Assembly: GCA_050252075.1 (NCBI GenBank)
Contig: JBFWLP010000002.1
Span: 1-64,000, forward strand
DNA: 64,000 bases
Direction of reading: 5' to 3'
Source: JAAYGT01 sp050252075
GTDB taxonomy: Bacteria > Pseudomonadota > Gammaproteobacteria > Burkholderiales > Burkholderiaceae_B
The notes under the pieces were generated by a model, which worked only from the letters and a program-made list of their open reading frames with translations, made no database searches and was not told the DNA's origin. Made by a program: the position numbers and the translations under genes. Positions 1 to 7,800 of this stretch are shown one piece after another; the first letter of the stretch is position 1, and every line of letters starts with the position of its first letter.

Positions 1-207
1 CGTTACCGTGCTGCCATCACCCTTGACGATTTCCTTCAACACCCCCGACGACGGTGCGGGCACTTCCAGCACGACTTTATCGGTTTCAACTTCAATTAAT
101 ATTTCGTCCGCCTCGACAGCTTCGCCGGGCTGCTTTTTCCAATTCAGCAGCGTCGCTTCTGAGACTGACTCAGAAAGCTGGGGAACGAGAACATCTTTAA
201 TAGCCAT
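1..207 (-). CDS. odhB: Dihydrolipoamide succinyltransferase (E2 of 2-oxoglutarate dehydrogenase), N-terminal part
   Basis: The minus-strand frame opens with ATG at 207 and runs off the left edge, giving 69 residues. They form a lipoyl domain: the start reads MAIKDVLVPQLSES and the lipoyl-lysine hairpin is EVETDKVVLEV, with Lys44 the expected lipoylation site. This is the E2 core that carries succinyl groups from the E1 thiamine centre to CoA in the TCA cycle. It lies 30 bases downstream of odhA on the same strand, so the two are almost certainly one transcript. The catalytic domain lies outside the window. The pairing with odhA favours the succinyl over the acetyl or branched-chain E2. Confidence 0.93.
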   Translation of the reverse strand, partial: MAIKDVLVPQLSESVSEATLLNWKKQPGEAVEADEILIEVETDKVVLEVPAPSSGVLKEIVKGDGSTVT

Positions 208-237
208 AATAGGGAATCCGTTTTTGGTGAATAAGCA

Positions 238-3108
238 TTATTTTACGAGGGCGAAGCTTTTGAACTTCGGCGCCATCGCTTGTTCCAGCAACGCACGTTG
301 CTGCTCCTGGTGCTTCGCCAGGTAACCCACTGCCGGCGAAGCAGATGCCGCACGACCGGCGTAACCGAGCTTTTGGCCCGACGCCATGTTCTCGTACAAA
401 TGGTGCTGCACGTAGAACCAGGGCCCCTGGTTTTGCGGCTCGTCTTGTACCCAGACAACCTCTTTGGCCTTGGCGTACTTGTGCAGCTCGGCCTGGAAAG
501 ATTTGTGCGCGAACGGATACAACTGTTCGATACGGACGATGGCGATGTCGGAGCGGCCGGCGTCGCGACGCGCGTGCACCAGATCGTAGTAAACCTTGCC
601 TGAACACACCAGCACGCGCTTGACGCCTGCCGGGTCGATGGCTTCGTCTTGTTCGCCGATTACCGGCTGGAAGTGCCCGGTGGCCAGGTCGTTGAGCGGC
701 GAAGTGGCATCTTTGTTACGCAGCAGCGACTTGGGCGTGAAAATGACCAAAGGCTTGCGGAACGGACGAATCATTTGGCGACGCAACAGGTGGAAAATTT
801 GCGCGCCGTTGGTGGGCTGCACCGCCTGGATATTGTTGTCGGCACACAATTGCAGGAAACGCTCGATACGGGCCGAGGAGTGCTCGGGACCCTGACCTTC
901 GTAGCCGTGCGGCAGCATCATGGTAAGCCCGCACTGGCGCCCCCACTTCGCCTCGCCCGAGGTGATGAACTGGTCGATAACGACCTGGGCGCCGTTGACG
1001 AAATCGCCGAACTGGGCCTCCCAGATGGTGAGCGTGTTCGGCTCGGCCGTGGCGTAGCCGTACTCGAAGCCCAGCACGGCCTCTTCGGACAATACCGAGT
1101 CGATCACCGTGAAAGGCGCCTGGTTGTCGGATACATTCTGCAGGGGAATGTAGGTACCGTCGTTCCAGCGCTCGCGTTTCTGGTCGTGCAATACGGAGTG
1201 GCGGTGCGTAAAGGTGCCGCGACCGGAGTCTTGCCCGGTGATGCGAATGGCATACCCGCTAGCCACCAGGGTGGCGAACGCCAGATGCTCGCCCATGCCC
1301 CAGTCGACATTCATTTCACCGCGTGCCATGGCCCGGCGATCGTTCAGCAGTTTGTTGACCAGGGAGTGCACGGTAAAGTTTTCGGGTACCGTTGTAATGC
1401 GTTCGCCGATACGGGTAAGTTCGGCCATGGGTACGGCGGTGTCGGCCTGATCGGTCCATTTGGCGCCCAGGAAGGGTGACCAGTCGGTGGAGTACTTGTT
1501 CTTGTAGTCTGTAAGAACAGGTTCGACCGTGCGTTGGCCGTCTTCCATAAGCTGGCGGTATTCACGAACCAGATGGTCGGGCTCTTCTTCGCCCAGCACG
1601 CCTTGAGCGACCAGTTTGTCGGCATACAGCTTGCGTGTACCAGGATGCTTGCCGATGGTTTTGTACATGAGCGGCTGGGTGAGCGACGGGGTGTCCTGCT
1701 CGTTGTGGCCCAGTTTGCGGAAGCAGACGATATCAACCACGACATCGTGATGGAATTTCGTACGGTAATCGAGTGCGAGCTGGGTGACAAACACCACGGC
1801 CTCGGGATCATCGCCATTGACGTGAAATACCGGTGCCTCGATCATTTTGACCACATCGGTACAGTACAGCGTGGAGCGGGTATCGCGAGGATCGGAAGTG
1901 GTGAAACCGATCTGGTTGTTGATCACGATATGCAGCGTACCACCGGTGCCGTAACCACGGGTTTGCGCCAGGTTCAGGGTTTCCATGACCACACCCTGGC
2001 CGGCGAAGGCCGCGTCGCCGTGAACCAGAATGGGCAACACCTGATCGCCCTCTTCGTCGTTGCGGCGATCCTGGCGCGCGCGAACGCTGCCTTCCACCAC
2101 GGGATTCACAATTTCCAGGTGCGAGGGGTTGAACGCAAGCGACAGATGCACGGGGCCGCCGCGGGTGGAAATATCGCTGGAGAAACCGTTGTGGTATTTC
2201 ACGTCGCCGTCGGTCAGGCCCTCGGCGTGCTTGCCTTCGAACTCGGCGAACAGGTCGCCGGGCATTTTGCCCATGATATTGACCAGCATGTTCAGGCGAC
2301 CGCGGTGAGCCATGCCCACCACGATTTCCTGCACGCCGTTCTCACCGGCATGATTGACGGCTTCGTCCATGGCGGCGATGAAGCTTTCCCCCCCTTCAAG
2401 GGAGAAACGCTTTTGCCCGACATATTTGGTGTGCAGAAAGCGCTCAAGCCCTTCTGCCTCGGTGATCTGACGCAAAATGTGACGCTTCTGGTCGTGCGTG
2501 TAGGATCCGACCCCAAAGGTGGACTCCAGGCGCTCCTGGATCCAGCGCTTGGCGGCCGGATCGGACATGTACATGAACTCGGCACCGATGGAGCGGCAAT
2601 AGGTGTCGCGCAGAGCCTTGAGCATGTCGCGCAAGGTCATGGTGTCGGCTTTGGTGAAATAGGTGTTCGTGGCCGAATACACCTGGTCGAGATCGGATTC
2701 GGTCAGACCGTAAAACGCCGGATCGAGCTCGGGAATTTCGGGGCGGTCCTGGCGCTTGAGCGGATCAAGGTCGGCCCAGCGCGCGCCCAGCGAACGGTAG
2801 GCGGCAATCAGCGACTGAACGAACACCTGCTTGCCGGCAATGGCCAGATCAGGTTTCTGGACCTGAACACGGAACGCATTGAGTTTGGCGCGCTCGGCAA
2901 ACGACTGCACAATGGGCGCATGTGCCTGGTCGCGGGTACCCTCGCTGCCGTCGGTTGCAGGCTGGTGCTGCAACTGGTCGAAATACGTGCGCCACTGGTC
3001 TGGAACAGAACCAGGATTGTCGAGGTAGGCCTCGTAGAGTTCCTCTACGTAGGGGGCGTTGCTACCAAAAAGGTAAGAATTGGATAAAAGTTCTGTTTCC
3101 GAAGACAT
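238..3108 (-). CDS. odhA: 2-oxoglutarate dehydrogenase E1 component
   Basis: The product of 956 residues is the normal length for SucA/OdhA. E1 decarboxylates 2-oxoglutarate on thiamine diphosphate and passes the succinyl group to the E2 lipoyl arm. Visible signatures are the N-terminal motif for E2 contact (SYLFGSNAPYVEELYEAYL begins near residue 12), HGDAAFAGQGV near 363, the ThDP/Mg segment with INNQIGFTT near 395, KLGHNEQDTPS near 463 and the transketolase-like HRHSVLHDQ near 632. The ATG at 3108 fits the family N-terminus. odhB follows directly. A candidate promoter lies about 130 bases upstream. All expected active-site stretches are intact, so I see no sign of decay. Confidence 0.98.
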   Translation of the reverse strand: MSSETELLSNSYLFGSNAPYVEELYEAYLDNPGSVPDQWRTYFDQLQHQPATDGSEGTRDQAHAPIVQSFAERAKLNAFRVQVQKPDLAIAGKQVFVQSLIAAYRSLGARWADLDPLKRQDRPEIPELDPAFYGLTESDLDQVYSATNTYFTKADTMTLRDMLKALRDTYCRSIGAEFMYMSDPAAKRWIQERLESTFGVGSYTHDQKRHILRQITEAEGLERFLHTKYVGQKRFSLEGGESFIAAMDEAVNHAGENGVQEIVVGMAHRGRLNMLVNIMGKMPGDLFAEFEGKHAEGLTDGDVKYHNGFSSDISTRGGPVHLSLAFNPSHLEIVNPVVEGSVRARQDRRNDEEGDQVLPILVHGDAAFAGQGVVMETLNLAQTRGYGTGGTLHIVINNQIGFTTSDPRDTRSTLYCTDVVKMIEAPVFHVNGDDPEAVVFVTQLALDYRTKFHHDVVVDIVCFRKLGHNEQDTPSLTQPLMYKTIGKHPGTRKLYADKLVAQGVLGEEEPDHLVREYRQLMEDGQRTVEPVLTDYKNKYSTDWSPFLGAKWTDQADTAVPMAELTRIGERITTVPENFTVHSLVNKLLNDRRAMARGEMNVDWGMGEHLAFATLVASGYAIRITGQDSGRGTFTHRHSVLHDQKRERWNDGTYIPLQNVSDNQAPFTVIDSVLSEEAVLGFEYGYATAEPNTLTIWEAQFGDFVNGAQVVIDQFITSGEAKWGRQCGLTMMLPHGYEGQGPEHSSARIERFLQLCADNNIQAVQPTNGAQIFHLLRRQMIRPFRKPLVIFTPKSLLRNKDATSPLNDLATGHFQPVIGEQDEAIDPAGVKRVLVCSGKVYYDLVHARRDAGRSDIAIVRIEQLYPFAHKSFQAELHKYAKAKEVVWVQDEPQNQGPWFYVQHHLYENMASGQKLGYAGRAASASPAVGYLAKHQEQQRALLEQAMAPKFKSFALVK

Positions 3109-3242
3109 ATAAACGCTTCACCTATCCGAGTGCTTCACTCGTTATGATGCAGGGAAAACCTTCCGCGACACGGCCAGACCGGTTAGCGGATAGCGGGGCA
3201 GAAGGCAACGTGTACGACGCCTTGATTAGCCGTAGTGTCGGT

Positions 3243-3271
3243 AGTATACCCCCGAAGGCAGCCCGGATAAA
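3243..3271 (-). promoter_or_regulatory. Candidate odhA promoter
   Basis: On the minus strand TTTATC (3271-3266) is followed after 17 bases by TATACT (3248-3243). The -10 hexamer is strong and the -35 is weak. Transcription would begin near 3236 and leave a leader of about 128 nt before odhA. This rests on consensus matching only. Confidence 0.4.
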
Positions 3272-3294
3272 CCGGCGCTCGGGAAAAGCGCCGG
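3272..3294. repeat. Perfect 8-bp inverted repeat upstream of odhA
   Basis: CCGGCGCT and AGCGCCGG flank a 7-base loop. It sits immediately upstream of the candidate odhA -35 box and is not followed by a T-tract in either direction, so it is more like an operator or a paused-RNA structure than a terminator. Confidence 0.45.
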
Positions 3295-3432
3295 AAATAC
3301 GGGAAACCGTTGGCAAATGTAAACAGACCCTGCCGGAACCCTGGGGCGGGCACAGCAAACCGGCGCCAATTGTTTTAATCTTGCTCCTTCATAACAAGCA
3401 AAAAAGACAACCCTTTTCATCATGGAACAATA

Positions 3433-5730
3433 ATGACTATGGACCCCAAAGCCGATTTCGCCAAACTAGCTCTGGACTACCACGCCTACCCCAATCCCGG
3501 CAAAGTTTCCGTGGTTCCCACCAAACCGCTGGCCAACCAGGACGATCTGTCGCTTGCCTATTCTCCGGGCGTGGCCGTTGCCTGCATGAATATTTTCGAA
3601 AACGGCGAAGATGCAGCATCGCTGTACACGTCGCGCTCGAATCTGGTGGGCGTCATCACCAACGGAACCGCCGTGCTCGGCCTGGGCAATATCGGCCCGC
3701 TGGCCGCCAAGCCGGTCATGGAAGGCAAGGGCTGCCTGTTCAAGAAATTTGCCGGCATCGATGTGTTCGACATCGAACTGGCCGAAACAGACCCCGACAA
3801 GCTGGTGGACATCATCGCCGCCCTGGAGCCCACGCTGGGCGGCGTGAACCTTGAAGACATCAAAGCCCCCGAGTGTTTCTACATCGAGAATAAACTGCGT
3901 GAACGCATGAAGATCCCGGTGTTTCACGACGACCAGCACGGCACGGCCATTATTTCGGCTGCCGCCATCCTGAACGGCCTGAAGGTCGTGGGCAAAGATA
4001 TCGGCAACGTCAAACTGGTGTGTTCGGGCGCAGGCGCCGCCGCCATTGCCTGCCTGGACCTGCTGGTGCATCTGGGCCTGAAGCGCACGAACATGTTCGT
4101 GGTCGATTCGCGCGGGGTCATTTACAAAGACCGTGAAGCCAACATGGAGCCGAACAAGGCGCGCTACGCCCAGACCACCAGCGCACGCAGCCTGGCCGAT
4201 GTCTGCCGCGATGCCGACATCTTTCTGGGGTGCTCGGCCCCGGGGGTGCTGACTGCCGACATGGTGAAAACCATGGCAGACAAGCCCCTTATCCTGGCAT
4301 TGGCCAACCCCGAGCCGGAAATTCGCCCGGAAGTGGCCAAAGCCGCCCGGCCCGACTGCATTATTGCCACCGGCCGTTCCGACTACCCGAACCAGGTCAA
4401 CAACGTTCTGTGCTTCCCGTTCATTTTCCGGGGCGCACTCGACGTCGGGGCAACGGTCATCAACGAGGAAATGAAGCTGGCCTGCGTGAAGGCCATCGCC
4501 GAGCTGGCCGAGGCCGAACAGAACGACGAAGTGGCCCTGGCCTATTCCGACCAGGAACTGACGTTCGGCCCCGATTACATCATTCCCAAGCCCTTCGATC
4601 CGCGGCTTATCGTCAAGATCGCACCGGCCGTCGCCGAGGCCGCCAGTGCGTCGGGGGTGGCCCGCCGGCCCATCGAAGATATCGAAGCCTACCGCCAGAA
4701 ACTGATCAGCCTGGTTTACCACACCGGGCAGCTCATGCGCCCCCTGTTCATGCAGGCCAAGAGCGCACCCAAACGGGTCATTTACGCCGACGGCGAAGAC
4801 GAACGCGTGTTGCGGGCGGCCCAAACCATTATTGACGAGCAGCTCGCCCATCCCATTCTGGTGGGCCGCCCCAATGTCATCGACATGCGCATCCGCAAGT
4901 TCGGCCTGCGCATTCAGGCCGGCCGCGACTTTGAAATTGTGAACCCGGAAGACGACTCGCGCTTCAACGAAACCTGGCATGCCTATTACCGCCTGCGCGC
5001 ACGCGACGGCGTTACTCCCGACATCGCCAAGGCCATGGTGCGCAAGCACAACTCGCTCATCGGCGTCATGCTGCTTCAGCGCGGCGACGCCGACGCCATG
5101 CTATGCGGCGTCAGCAGCCGCTACGACAATCAGCTGCGCTATGTTGACGAAGTCATTGGCATGAAGCCGGGGGTCAGCACCTACGCGGCCATGAATGTCG
5201 TCATGCTGCCCACCCAGACCCTGTTCATTTGCGACACCCACGTCAACGAAAACCCGAGCGCCGAACAGATTGCCGACATGACCATCCAGGCCGCCCAGGA
5301 AATGCAGCGTTTCGGTGTCGTTCCCAAAGTGGCGCTGCTGTCACATTCCAATTTCGGCAGCCGCCTGACCGACTCATCCCGGAAAATGGCCCAGGCACGC
5401 CGCATCCTGGCCGAGCGCGCACCGGAGCTCGAAGTAGACGGTGAAATGCATGCCGATTCCGCCCTTTCCGAGCGCATCCGCATGAAAGCCTTCCCCGACT
5501 CTACCCTGAAAGGGCCGGCCAACCTGCTGATCATGCCCAACCTGGACACCGGCAACATCACCTACAACATGCTCAAGATAACCGGCAGCAACGGGGTCGC
5601 CATGGGGCCGGTATTGCTGGGTGCCGCACGGCCGGTTCATATTCTGACCACCAGCGCCACCGTACGCCGCATCGTCAACATGACGGCCCTGGCGGTTGTC
5701 GATGCCCAGCAAGAGGCCGGCCAGGCGTAA
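3433..5730 (+). CDS. maeB: NADP-dependent malic enzyme with C-terminal phosphotransacetylase-like domain
   Basis: This 765-residue protein has the two-part layout of large bacterial malic enzymes (MaeB type). Residues about 1-430 are the malic enzyme, with VFHDDQHGTA at 163-172, a Rossmann segment containing CSGAGAAAIACLDLL near 196-210 and the ALANPEPEI motif near 290. Residues about 440-760 are a phosphate-acetyltransferase-like domain that in this family binds acetyl-CoA as an allosteric effector. The reaction is malate to pyruvate plus CO2, making NADPH. The gene stands alone, divergent from odhA. An 11-bp-stem hairpin follows the stop. NADP preference is assigned from family architecture, not from a visible residue test. 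Confidence 0.96.
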   Translation: MTMDPKADFAKLALDYHAYPNPGKVSVVPTKPLANQDDLSLAYSPGVAVACMNIFENGEDAASLYTSRSNLVGVITNGTAVLGLGNIGPLAAKPVMEGKGCLFKKFAGIDVFDIELAETDPDKLVDIIAALEPTLGGVNLEDIKAPECFYIENKLRERMKIPVFHDDQHGTAIISAAAILNGLKVVGKDIGNVKLVCSGAGAAAIACLDLLVHLGLKRTNMFVVDSRGVIYKDREANMEPNKARYAQTTSARSLADVCRDADIFLGCSAPGVLTADMVKTMADKPLILALANPEPEIRPEVAKAARPDCIIATGRSDYPNQVNNVLCFPFIFRGALDVGATVINEEMKLACVKAIAELAEAEQNDEVALAYSDQELTFGPDYIIPKPFDPRLIVKIAPAVAEAASASGVARRPIEDIEAYRQKLISLVYHTGQLMRPLFMQAKSAPKRVIYADGEDERVLRAAQTIIDEQLAHPILVGRPNVIDMRIRKFGLRIQAGRDFEIVNPEDDSRFNETWHAYYRLRARDGVTPDIAKAMVRKHNSLIGVMLLQRGDADAMLCGVSSRYDNQLRYVDEVIGMKPGVSTYAAMNVVMLPTQTLFICDTHVNENPSAEQIADMTIQAAQEMQRFGVVPKVALLSHSNFGSRLTDSSRKMAQARRILAERAPELEVDGEMHADSALSERIRMKAFPDSTLKGPANLLIMPNLDTGNITYNMLKITGSNGVAMGPVLLGAARPVHILTTSATVRRIVNMTALAVVDAQQEAGQA

Positions 5731-5747
5731 GCCGGGCCGGCCCACCG

Positions 5748-5774
5748 GGCGTCGGCGGACCACCCGCCGACGCC
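5748..5774 (+). terminator. Strong hairpin downstream of maeB
   Basis: GGCGTCGGCGG and its exact complement CCGCCGACGCC form an 11-bp stem with a 5-base loop 18 bases after the maeB stop. There is no T-run after it, so it may end transcription inefficiently or protect the mRNA 3' end. Confidence 0.55.
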
Positions 5775-5902
5775 TGTGTATCACGCACGCAACGCCGCCG
5801 TGCGATGCGTGAAAAAATCGTGTGCCCGCCCCATAGGGTTGCGGTATAGTTGCCACCCCGCCCCGCGTATGCACTGCTGCGGGGTAACCTGGCGTCACCA
5901 TC

Positions 5903-6331
5903 ATGGCACACGCATCCAACGATCACGTCTTTGAAAACCCCTGCGTCAGCTGCGGCGCCTGCTGCGCCCATTTCCGCGTTTCCTTCTATTGTGGCGAGGT
6001 CGCCGGCGAGGCCGGAAGCTATGTTCCCGCCGAATTTGTCAGCCAGGCCGGCCTGCTGCGCGCCTGCATGAAGGGAACCGAGCACGGTGGCCAACGCTGC
6101 ACGGCACTGCGCGGGGAACTGGGACAACCGGGCATACACTGCATTATTTACGAACACCGCCCGTCGCCTTGCCGCGAATTCGATCCCTGGCAAGAAGACG
6201 GCATGCCCAACCCCGACTGCCAGCGCGTTCGGGCCGGCATTGGTTTGCCGCCGCTGCCGCCCCGTACCACCACGCCCGACGATCTGGACCCTTTCAACCG
6301 TCCTCCGGGGCACGGCGACATTGCCGCCTGA
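5903..6331 (+). CDS. YkgJ-family cysteine cluster protein
   Basis: The product has 142 residues and an N-terminal Cys cluster (CVSCGACCAHFRV, residues about 14-26), with further cysteines near 56, 67, 81 and 91 (the last in the segment RPSPCREFDPW). This spacing is that of the YkgJ/CxxCxxCC family, thought to hold zinc or an Fe-S centre. The function of the family is not established. ATG at 5903 follows a GGGG-containing leader. A terminator-like hairpin lies downstream. There is no operon partner that would suggest a client protein. Confidence 0.85.
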   Translation: MAHASNDHVFENPCVSCGACCAHFRVSFYCGEVAGEAGSYVPAEFVSQAGLLRACMKGTEHGGQRCTALRGELGQPGIHCIIYEHRPSPCREFDPWQEDGMPNPDCQRVRAGIGLPPLPPRTTTPDDLDPFNRPPGHGDIAA

Positions 6332-6369
6332 CCCCCGATCAAAAGGGCGGGTAAAATCTCGCCCTCTTG

Positions 6370-6398
6370 CCCGGACGGCGGCGTCCGGGTGCATTTTC
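6370..6398 (+). terminator. Rho-independent terminator-like hairpin after the YkgJ-family gene
   Basis: CCCGGACG (6370-6377), loop GCGG, CGTCCGGG (6382-6389), then TGCATTTT. It is an 8-bp GC stem followed by a short T-rich stretch, 38 bases after the stop and 25 bases before the next start. Confidence 0.6.
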
Positions 6399-6422
6399 AG
6401 TTATTTCACCGGAAGTTGAATT

Positions 6423-6953
6423 TTGAGTACCAAACGAAGCAAAGCCTGGAACGGCAGCCTGGACACCCTGTCGACCGATTACCTGAAAGCGGTCATCGAA
6501 AAAATGCATGCCTACGGCGACCGTGTTCAATTTGAAATGGCCATCCGGGGCGCCGGCCCTACTTACCAGGTGCTGAACCCACGCGACCGAAAAATGGGGT
6601 TCGACAGCAATCACCTGCTTTTGCGCCTGAATGACGACGGTAACGTGGCCGAACAGATGTCACCGGTGTTTTCGCTGACAGTCGTGCAGGCGGCCGCCGA
6701 AGGGGTGACCACCCGAACCGCCGCCCGCAGCCGGGCCGGCACCCCGCGGGAAAAGGTTGCACGTGCGGCACCCGCCGCGGCGGTGGACAGCATCGAGCAA
6801 CAAAAATACGCCTACTACAAAGAAAATCGCGATGCCCTGCCCGACGATATTTCGCGCCATGCCGCAGAAATCAGCGAAAAAATGCGGGCCGGCATGTCAG
6901 CCGAACAAGCCTTCGACACCGTAATCAAGGCGCACTACCAAAACGGCTACTGA
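6423..6953 (+). CDS. Conserved-looking hypothetical protein, 176 aa
   Basis: I do not recognise this protein. The frame starts with TTG at 6423, preceded at 8 bases by GGAAG. Residues 1-90 look folded, with mixed helix and strand pattern and phrases such as GPTYQVLNPRDRKMGFDSN. Residues about 95-120 are an Ala/Arg/Thr-rich linker. Residues 120-176 are predicted helical and charged, ending in a segment like EQAFDTVIKAHYQNGY. No signal peptide or membrane segment is visible. It lies between the YkgJ-family gene and the convergent GlcG-like gene, and a hairpin follows. Codon use is like its neighbours, so it is probably real. Confidence 0.75.
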   Translation: MSTKRSKAWNGSLDTLSTDYLKAVIEKMHAYGDRVQFEMAIRGAGPTYQVLNPRDRKMGFDSNHLLLRLNDDGNVAEQMSPVFSLTVVQAAAEGVTTRTAARSRAGTPREKVARAAPAAAVDSIEQQKYAYYKENRDALPDDISRHAAEISEKMRAGMSAEQAFDTVIKAHYQNGY

Positions 6954-6956
6954 TCA

Positions 6957-6977
6957 TGGCCGGCGCAACGCCGGCCA
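6957..6977. terminator. Symmetric hairpin between convergent genes
   Basis: TGGCCGGCG, loop CAA, CGCCGGCCA form a perfect 9-bp stem in the 42-base gap between two converging genes. It could end transcription from either side. No T-run is present. Confidence 0.5.
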
Positions 6978-6995
6978 GACCGAACCGGTCATGAC

Positions 6996-7502
6996 TCAGA
7001 ATTCGATGTCGACAAGAATGGCATCGATGCCCACTTTGCCGCAGGCGTCATCGGCATCGCCCCCCGGGGCACCCGATACGCCAATAGCACCCACCAGCGA
7101 CCCCGCGGCCTCGATGGGCAACCCCCCGCCCAAGGCCAGCACTTTATCCAGGTGGCGAATGCCCGACGCCGCCTCGGTGGCCTGTGTTGCCTGCGCCAGA
7201 CTGGTGGTGTCCATTTTGAAACTTGCCGCCGTATAGGCCTTGCGTACGGCGGTTTCCGGGGTGTGCGGCCCGGCGAATCGATCCCGGATCATGGCAATGG
7301 GCACGCCGCTGCGATCGGTGACCGCCACAGCCACCTGATAGCCCTGATCACGACAAGACTGCAGCGCCGCCTGCGCCGCCTTCAGGGCCGTTTCCGGCGT
7401 CAATGAACTGGATTCAAAGGTGCCCTGGGCGGCCGCCGCCAAAGGTGCGGCAGCCAGCACCGTGGCGCCCAGCGCCTTGTAAAGCCACTTTTGATTTTTC
7501 AT
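6996..7502 (-). CDS. Secreted GlcG/HbpS-family heme-binding-like protein
   Basis: The product has 168 residues. Residues 1-25 are a Sec signal peptide (basic start, Ala/Leu core, AAAAQ cleavage region). The rest is a GlcG/HbpS domain: AVAVTDRSGVPIAMIRD near 58-74, the segment TAVRKAYTAASFKM near 83-96 and the glycine-rich GGGLPIEAAGSLVGAIGVSG near 124-143. Relatives bind heme or act as sensory or cofactor-binding periplasmic proteins. The precise role is not known. The gene is divergent from urtA, with about 300 bases between them that carry the sigma-54 promoter of the urea genes. Whether it shares that control is not visible. Confidence 0.85.
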   Translation of the reverse strand: MKNQKWLYKALGATVLAAAPLAAAAQGTFESSSLTPETALKAAQAALQSCRDQGYQVAVAVTDRSGVPIAMIRDRFAGPHTPETAVRKAYTAASFKMDTTSLAQATQATEAASGIRHLDKVLALGGGLPIEAAGSLVGAIGVSGAPGGDADDACGKVGIDAILVDIEF

Positions 7503-7592
7503 GGGTTGAGCCTCCGTGTTGTTTTAATGCGTCGCCAGCATTGATAGTAGCCACAACATCTGCCTGGAACAAGAGCCCCGTACGGCCGGTTC

Positions 7593-7672
7593 TGCACCAT
7601 GGCGACGCCGCGATACGCACACGCACCAGCTCGGGGCGTCCCGGCACTGCGCCTGAACCCCATCGTGGTGCA
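7593..7672 (+). promoter_or_regulatory. Three NtrC-like boxes upstream of urtA
   Basis: Against the NtrC dyad TGCACC-N5-GGTGCA, three windows each match 9 of 12 defined bases: 7593-7609 (left half perfect), 7622-7638 and 7656-7672 (right half perfect). Their centres lie about 168, 139 and 105 bases before the predicted transcription start, the range usual for sigma-54 enhancers, and are spaced 29 and 34 bases apart. Individual sites are degenerate, so the claim rests on their number, position and the sigma-54 promoter below them. Confidence 0.5.
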
Positions 7673-7741
7673 TTCGTGGCGTGATGGCGCCACTGTGTGG
7701 CTGCGACGGGTGACAGGCCGGCAAGGCGTGCGCCGAAAATT

Positions 7742-7758
7742 CTGGCATGAATTTTGCT
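7742..7758 (+). promoter_or_regulatory. Sigma-54 (RpoN) promoter of the urt-ure operon
   Basis: CTGGCATGAATTTTGCT matches the RpoN consensus YTGGCACGRNNNTTGCW at all defined positions but one. The GG (7744-7745) and GC (7756-7757) dinucleotides are 12 bases apart as required. The predicted start of transcription is near 7769, 32 bases before the urtA ATG at 7801. This also excludes the upstream ATG at 7747 as the urtA start. Sigma-54 control with NtrC is well known for urea and urease genes in proteobacteria. Confidence 0.82.
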
Positions 7759-7800
7759 TTGGTGGTGATTGAAGCCCTTACTCACCACTGGAGCCATGCC

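Larger units (their letters stand above)
3109..3432. other. Divergent intergenic region odhA / maeB
   Basis: These 324 bases separate divergently transcribed odhA and maeB and hold no credible gene. The short frames across them lack ribosome sites and family resemblance. The region contains a TATACT -10-like box for odhA on the minus strand and a perfect 8-bp inverted repeat (3272-3294), both listed separately. I could not find a convincing sigma-70 pair for maeB. Confidence 0.7.

Noticed and set aside
1534..3087. A 517-codon open frame opposite odhA
   Set aside because: It is an antisense shadow of a long GC-rich coding gene with no family match or start signals.
3466..5049. A 527-codon open frame opposite maeB
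   Set aside because: Antisense shadow, His/Gln/Gly-biased translation with no domain resemblance.
7747..7800. An upstream ATG for urtA at 7747
   Set aside because: It lies inside the sigma-54 promoter and before the predicted transcription start. The ATG at 7801 has a good ribosome site and begins the signal peptide.
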